NCBI GenBank assembly: GCA_038209965.1
Contig: JBBQXF010000098.1
Span: forward strand, 1-17,840
Reading direction: 5' to 3'
From: JALONO01 sp038209965
GTDB lineage: Bacteria; Bacteroidota; Bacteroidia; Cytophagales; Thermoflexibacteraceae
DNA length: 17,840 bases
Part shown: positions 14,907 through 17,840 of the stretch, piece by piece
Layout of the letters: every line of letters starts with the position of its first letter
Numbering within the stretch: position 1 is the first letter of the stretch
The notes under the pieces: generated by a model
Seen by the model: only the letters and a program-made list of their open reading frames with translations
Told to the model about the DNA's origin: nothing
The model's database searches: none
Position numbers and translations under genes: made by a program

Positions 14907-15800
14907 ATGAAACTACTAAACTGCTGTTTAATCTTGCTGGGGCTGGCTACCTTGGCCCAAGCGCAGCACCAAGGCAATGCTGCTCAAGGCAACCGCCCCA
15001 ATTATGCCTATAACCAAGCAGCATCCAGCCCCAATCAAGGTTTTGTCAACGATTCCACTTTGATTTTGGAAGCTCGGGTGCTTTTCAATGCCCCCGCCAA
15101 GTCGTATCAAGCGGTGTTCAGCGTGACCCAAGTGGGGGAGTCGCTGGAGGAAGCCCAGAAATTGCTCAGCCGCCGCCTCCAGCAATTTACCAAAGCGCTG
15201 ACCGATTTGGGGATTGCCCCCACCGATATTTACCCCGATTTTGTTTTCCAAGTGCCCGTTTATGCCTTTGAGACGGAAAAGCGGCTGTTCAGTAAAAGCT
15301 ATAATGAAGTGCCCACTGGTGTTCGATTGCAAAAAAACCTCCACATTGGCTACGTAAAAGAGGAATGGCTGGAGAAAATAATGGAAGAGGCGGCCAAGGC
15401 CGAGATCTACGATTTGGCCAAAGTGCAGTATTTGGTGGCCGATCAGCGGGCCGTGACCGACACCCTGCGGCAGGTGGCCCTGCGGGTAATCAGTAAGAAA
15501 AACAAGGAGTTGCGCTCAATTGGGGTCAAGTTCAACGCCAAGTATCAGACCGTTGCCGATCAATTGACGGTGTACCAGCCGGCTGAGCGCTACGAAAGCT
15601 ACACTGCGTATTCGGCGGCGCAACTGGGCAACCAACGACGGGGCGCAACGGTGAACGAAGTGGAAAAAACCGTGACGCGATATTACAGCCCAATGGCCTC
15701 CGAAGGGTATGATTGGGTGGAAAACCCCTCGCCATTGGCCCCCACTGTGCAGTTTGTCTACATCCTCCGGGTCAAATACGTGCTCAAAAGAGAACAATAG
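14907..15800 (+). CDS. Exported SIMPL (DUF541)-like protein
   Basis: This 297-residue protein starts with a signal peptide (MKLLNCCLILLGLATLAQA, then QHQ) and a low-complexity Gln/Asn/Ala stretch. The main body has the SIMPL pattern: a strand with ARVLFNAPAKSYQAVFSVTQ, a helix with LEEAQKLLSRRLQQFTKAL, a short GIAPTDIYPDF turn, then later helices and strands around RAVTDTLRQVALRVISKKNK. The final strand is FVYILRVKYVL. SIMPL proteins are periplasmic or outer-membrane associated and mostly of unknown function. ATG 14907 gives a proper signal peptide; ATG 14871 would add 12 polar residues in front. The neighbouring downstream gene, 66 bases away on the same strand, is also exported. Family assignment is moderate because the match is to fold pattern. 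Confidence 0.72.
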   Translation: MKLLNCCLILLGLATLAQAQHQGNAAQGNRPNYAYNQAASSPNQGFVNDSTLILEARVLFNAPAKSYQAVFSVTQVGESLEEAQKLLSRRLQQFTKALTDLGIAPTDIYPDFVFQVPVYAFETEKRLFSKSYNEVPTGVRLQKNLHIGYVKEEWLEKIMEEAAKAEIYDLAKVQYLVADQRAVTDTLRQVALRVISKKNKELRSIGVKFNAKYQTVADQLTVYQPAERYESYTAYSAAQLGNQRRGATVNEVEKTVTRYYSPMASEGYDWVENPSPLAPTVQFVYILRVKYVLKREQ

Positions 15801-15866
15801 GCCGATCGGTAGGCAAAACATATCCGCCCCGAATTGGTTCTAGTTGTTTTAAGTTTAATCTAAATA

Positions 15867-17840
15867 ATGAAAAAACGTACCTTATACTGGTCAGCAACAT
15901 TGATAGCCCTGCTAGCCACCCTGCCGCTCTATGCCCAACGCAAAGACGACAAAAAAAGCACTCCTGCTGTCTCTACCACACCGGCGGTCGCGTCGGGCAC
16001 TCCCACAGGTGGCCAGCCCAAGGTGGGTCCGCGTCCCTACCGCGAGGTGATCACGGCCAGGGCCAAGACCATGCGCGGGGCCTTTACCGTCCACCGGTTG
16101 GACGACAAGTATTTCTTGGAGATTGCCGATTCGGTAATGGGCCGTGAGTTTATGGCCATTACCCGGATCAGCAAGGCCCCAACCGACGCGGGCTACGGCG
16201 GTGAACAAGCCAATGAGCAAGTGCTGCGCTGGGAGCGTGGGCCGGAGAACAAATTGTTCCTGCGCGTGCCCCTGTACATCAATGCCACTTTGGACAGCGT
16301 TTCACCCATTTCGCAGGCCGTGCGCAATTCCAATTTGGAACCGATCGCGGCTGCTTTCGATATCAAATCGGTGCGGCGGGATACCTCAACCATAATCGAG
16401 GTGACGGATTTCTTCAAGGGTGACAACCAAGTAGTTTCGCTGCCGCCGAGCACCAAACAGCGATTCCGCTTGATTGCGCCGGCTGCCGACCGCACCTACA
16501 TCCACTCGATCAAGAGCTTCCCGATGAACACGGAGATAAGGGTGGTGAAGACTTACACGGTGACCCCACCGCCGCCACCTTCGTTTGGCCCTTCGCCCTT
16601 TCCCCAAACCAGTGTGGCCCTGCCCGCTTATTCGGCTGCCGGGGCAGTTACCATGGAGCTGAACACTTCTTTGATTTTATTGCCCAAAAAGCCAATGCAA
16701 AAACGGCTTTTTGACAAACGGGTTGGCTATTTTGCCAATGGATATACGGTTTATGGCGAAAACTCCCAAAAATCGGAAGAAGAAGTCTTTGCGATCCGCT
16801 GGCGTCTAGAGCCAAAAAATTCCGATGATGCGGCCAAAATGCGCCGTGGCGAATTGATCGAGCCGGCCAAACCCATTGTTTTCTATATTGATCCAGCCAC
16901 GCCCCAAAAGTGGCGCAAGTACCTCAAACTCGGGGTGGACGATTGGCAAAAAGCCTTCGAGCAAGCGGGCTGGAAAAACGCGATCATGGCCAAAGACTGG
17001 CCCGAGGGCGACAGCACTTTCAGTCTGGAAGATGCCCGCTATTCGGTGATCCGTTACTTTGCGTCTGACGTTGAGAATGCTTACGGGCCCAATGTGCACG
17101 ATCCGCGCACGGGCGAGATTTTGGAAAGCCACATCGGATGGTACCACAACGTGATGAGCTTGCTCCGCAAGTGGTACATGGTGCAGGGCGGGGCCGTGGA
17201 TGCGCGGGCCCGCAAGCCGGAATTTGAGGATGAACTCATGGGGCAGTTGGTGCGTTTCGTTTCTTCGCACGAAGTAGGCCACACCTTGGGCCTGCGCCAC
17301 AACTTCGGCTCCAGCCACGCCACACCGGTGGCCAAGCTCCGCGACAAAGTGTTTTTGGAAAAATATGGCCACACTGCTTCCATCATGGACTATGCCCGGT
17401 TCAACTACGTGGCCCAGCCAGAAGATGGGGTGACCAATCTGTTCCCCAACATTGGGGTGTATGATCGCTGGGCCATCGAATGGGGCTACAAACCCGTACC
17501 CGATGCCAAAACGCCCGAAGAAGAACAAAAAGTGCTCAACAAATGGGTACTGTCGCACGAGAAAGATCCCATGTATTGGTTTGGCACAGAGATAAACCCC
17601 TATGATCCCCGCAGCCAGAGTGAAGATGTGGGCGACAATGCCATGCAAGCCAGTACCTTGGGAATCAAAAACTTGCAGCGCATATTGCCCAACTTGCCCG
17701 AATGGACCAAGCGAGAAGCCCAAGACTATGGTGACTTGGACGAAATGTACGGGCAGGTGGTGGGCCAGTACCGCCGCTACCTGGGCCACGTGTCCAAATA
17801 TGTCGGCGGCATCTATGACACCCCCAAAACCTACGATCAG
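15867..17840 (+). CDS. Secreted zinc-dependent metalloprotease, DUF5117/DUF5118 type (partial)
   Basis: The frame is open from ATG 15867 to the window edge, 658 codons, with no stop, so the C-terminus is missing. It starts with a signal peptide (MKKRTLYWSATLIALLATLP, ending near YAQ), then a Ser/Thr/Pro/Gly-rich linker to about residue 55. The next region, with YREVITARAKTMRGAFTVHR and FLEIADSVMGREFMAITRIS, fits DUF5118 and the start of DUF5117. A proline-rich loop lies near residue 230-245. The catalytic site is the metzincin motif HEVGHTLGLRH, with His468, Glu469, His472 and His478, followed by a Met-turn at Met507 in SIMDY. Family members I know are about 800-870 residues, so some 150-210 are probably off the edge. 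Substrate unknown; it should act in the periplasm or outside. Confidence 0.92.
   Translation, partial: MKKRTLYWSATLIALLATLPLYAQRKDDKKSTPAVSTTPAVASGTPTGGQPKVGPRPYREVITARAKTMRGAFTVHRLDDKYFLEIADSVMGREFMAITRISKAPTDAGYGGEQANEQVLRWERGPENKLFLRVPLYINATLDSVSPISQAVRNSNLEPIAAAFDIKSVRRDTSTIIEVTDFFKGDNQVVSLPPSTKQRFRLIAPAADRTYIHSIKSFPMNTEIRVVKTYTVTPPPPPSFGPSPFPQTSVALPAYSAAGAVTMELNTSLILLPKKPMQKRLFDKRVGYFANGYTVYGENSQKSEEEVFAIRWRLEPKNSDDAAKMRRGELIEPAKPIVFYIDPATPQKWRKYLKLGVDDWQKAFEQAGWKNAIMAKDWPEGDSTFSLEDARYSVIRYFASDVENAYGPNVHDPRTGEILESHIGWYHNVMSLLRKWYMVQGGAVDARARKPEFEDELMGQLVRFVSSHEVGHTLGLRHNFGSSHATPVAKLRDKVFLEKYGHTASIMDYARFNYVAQPEDGVTNLFPNIGVYDRWAIEWGYKPVPDAKTPEEEQKVLNKWVLSHEKDPMYWFGTEINPYDPRSQSEDVGDNAMQASTLGIKNLQRILPNLPEWTKREAQDYGDLDEMYGQVVGQYRRYLGHVSKYVGGIYDTPKTYDQ

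Noticed and set aside
16806..17789. A 327-codon open frame on the minus strand
   Set aside because: It lies wholly antisense to the metalloprotease frame, which carries a signal peptide, the zinc motif and the Met-turn. The antisense frame shows no family motif and follows from the codon bias of the real gene.
1..17840. Mobile elements, CRISPR arrays, tRNA or rRNA genes, defence or phage modules
   Set aside because: I read for transposase, integrase and recombinase motifs, spaced direct repeats and tRNA-like cloverleaf arms on both strands and saw none.

Overview
The window reads as chromosomal DNA of a member of the Bacteroidota, most likely from the Cytophagales or Saprospirales side; that placement is inferred from gene families, not from a marker gene. 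The pointers are a Bacteroides-type succinylornithine transcarbamylase, two DUF4199 membrane proteins, a DUF5117/DUF5118-type zinc metalloprotease, a MobB-like/MobA fusion of a kind I associate with this phylum, few Shine-Dalgarno sequences, and several upstream elements that fit the Bacteroidota promoter (TTTG or TTG, about 20 bases, TAnnTTTG). It looks like ordinary core and lineage-specific sequence. I see no transposase, integrase, tRNA, rRNA, CRISPR array, phage gene or toxin-antitoxin pair.

Layout, left to right. A minus-strand AI-2E family transporter (188-1261) diverges from the plus-strand arginine gene for succinylornithine carbamoyltransferase (1453-2403), which is followed by two small DUF4199 membrane proteins (2452-2976, 3007-3534). 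An AT-rich convergent gap with a strong GC hairpin separates these from a short, NAD-type 6-phosphogluconate dehydrogenase (3772-4674, minus). A short RsmI-like tetrapyrrole methylase (4933-5631) lies 8 bases upstream of a divergent class I isoprenoid synthase-like gene (5640-6650). These converge on fabH (6667-7638, minus), with a PPK2-family kinase upstream of it on the same strand (7740-8474). A PspB-like membrane coiled-coil protein (8744-9106) and histidinol dehydrogenase (9146-10432) run forward and converge on the MobB-like/MobA fusion (10634-11836, minus).

The right third has a LytTR response regulator (12096-12803) followed at 25 bases by a secreted M28 peptidase (12829-14397), then a perfect 20-bp hairpin terminator. 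Next are an unrecognised small protein (14482-14850, minus), a secreted SIMPL-like protein (14907-15800), and a secreted metzincin-type metalloprotease (from 15867) that runs off the right edge. The right end is therefore rich in exported proteins.

No gap exceeds 300 bases with the starts chosen here. The larger ones (3535-3771, 4675-4932, 8475-8743, 10433-10633, 11837-12095) hold promoters or hairpins where listed, and otherwise nothing I can support. In the first 187 bases I see no convincing gene. The best candidate for undescribed biology is the isoprenoid synthase-like gene at 5640-6650. I do not see a complete novel multi-gene system.
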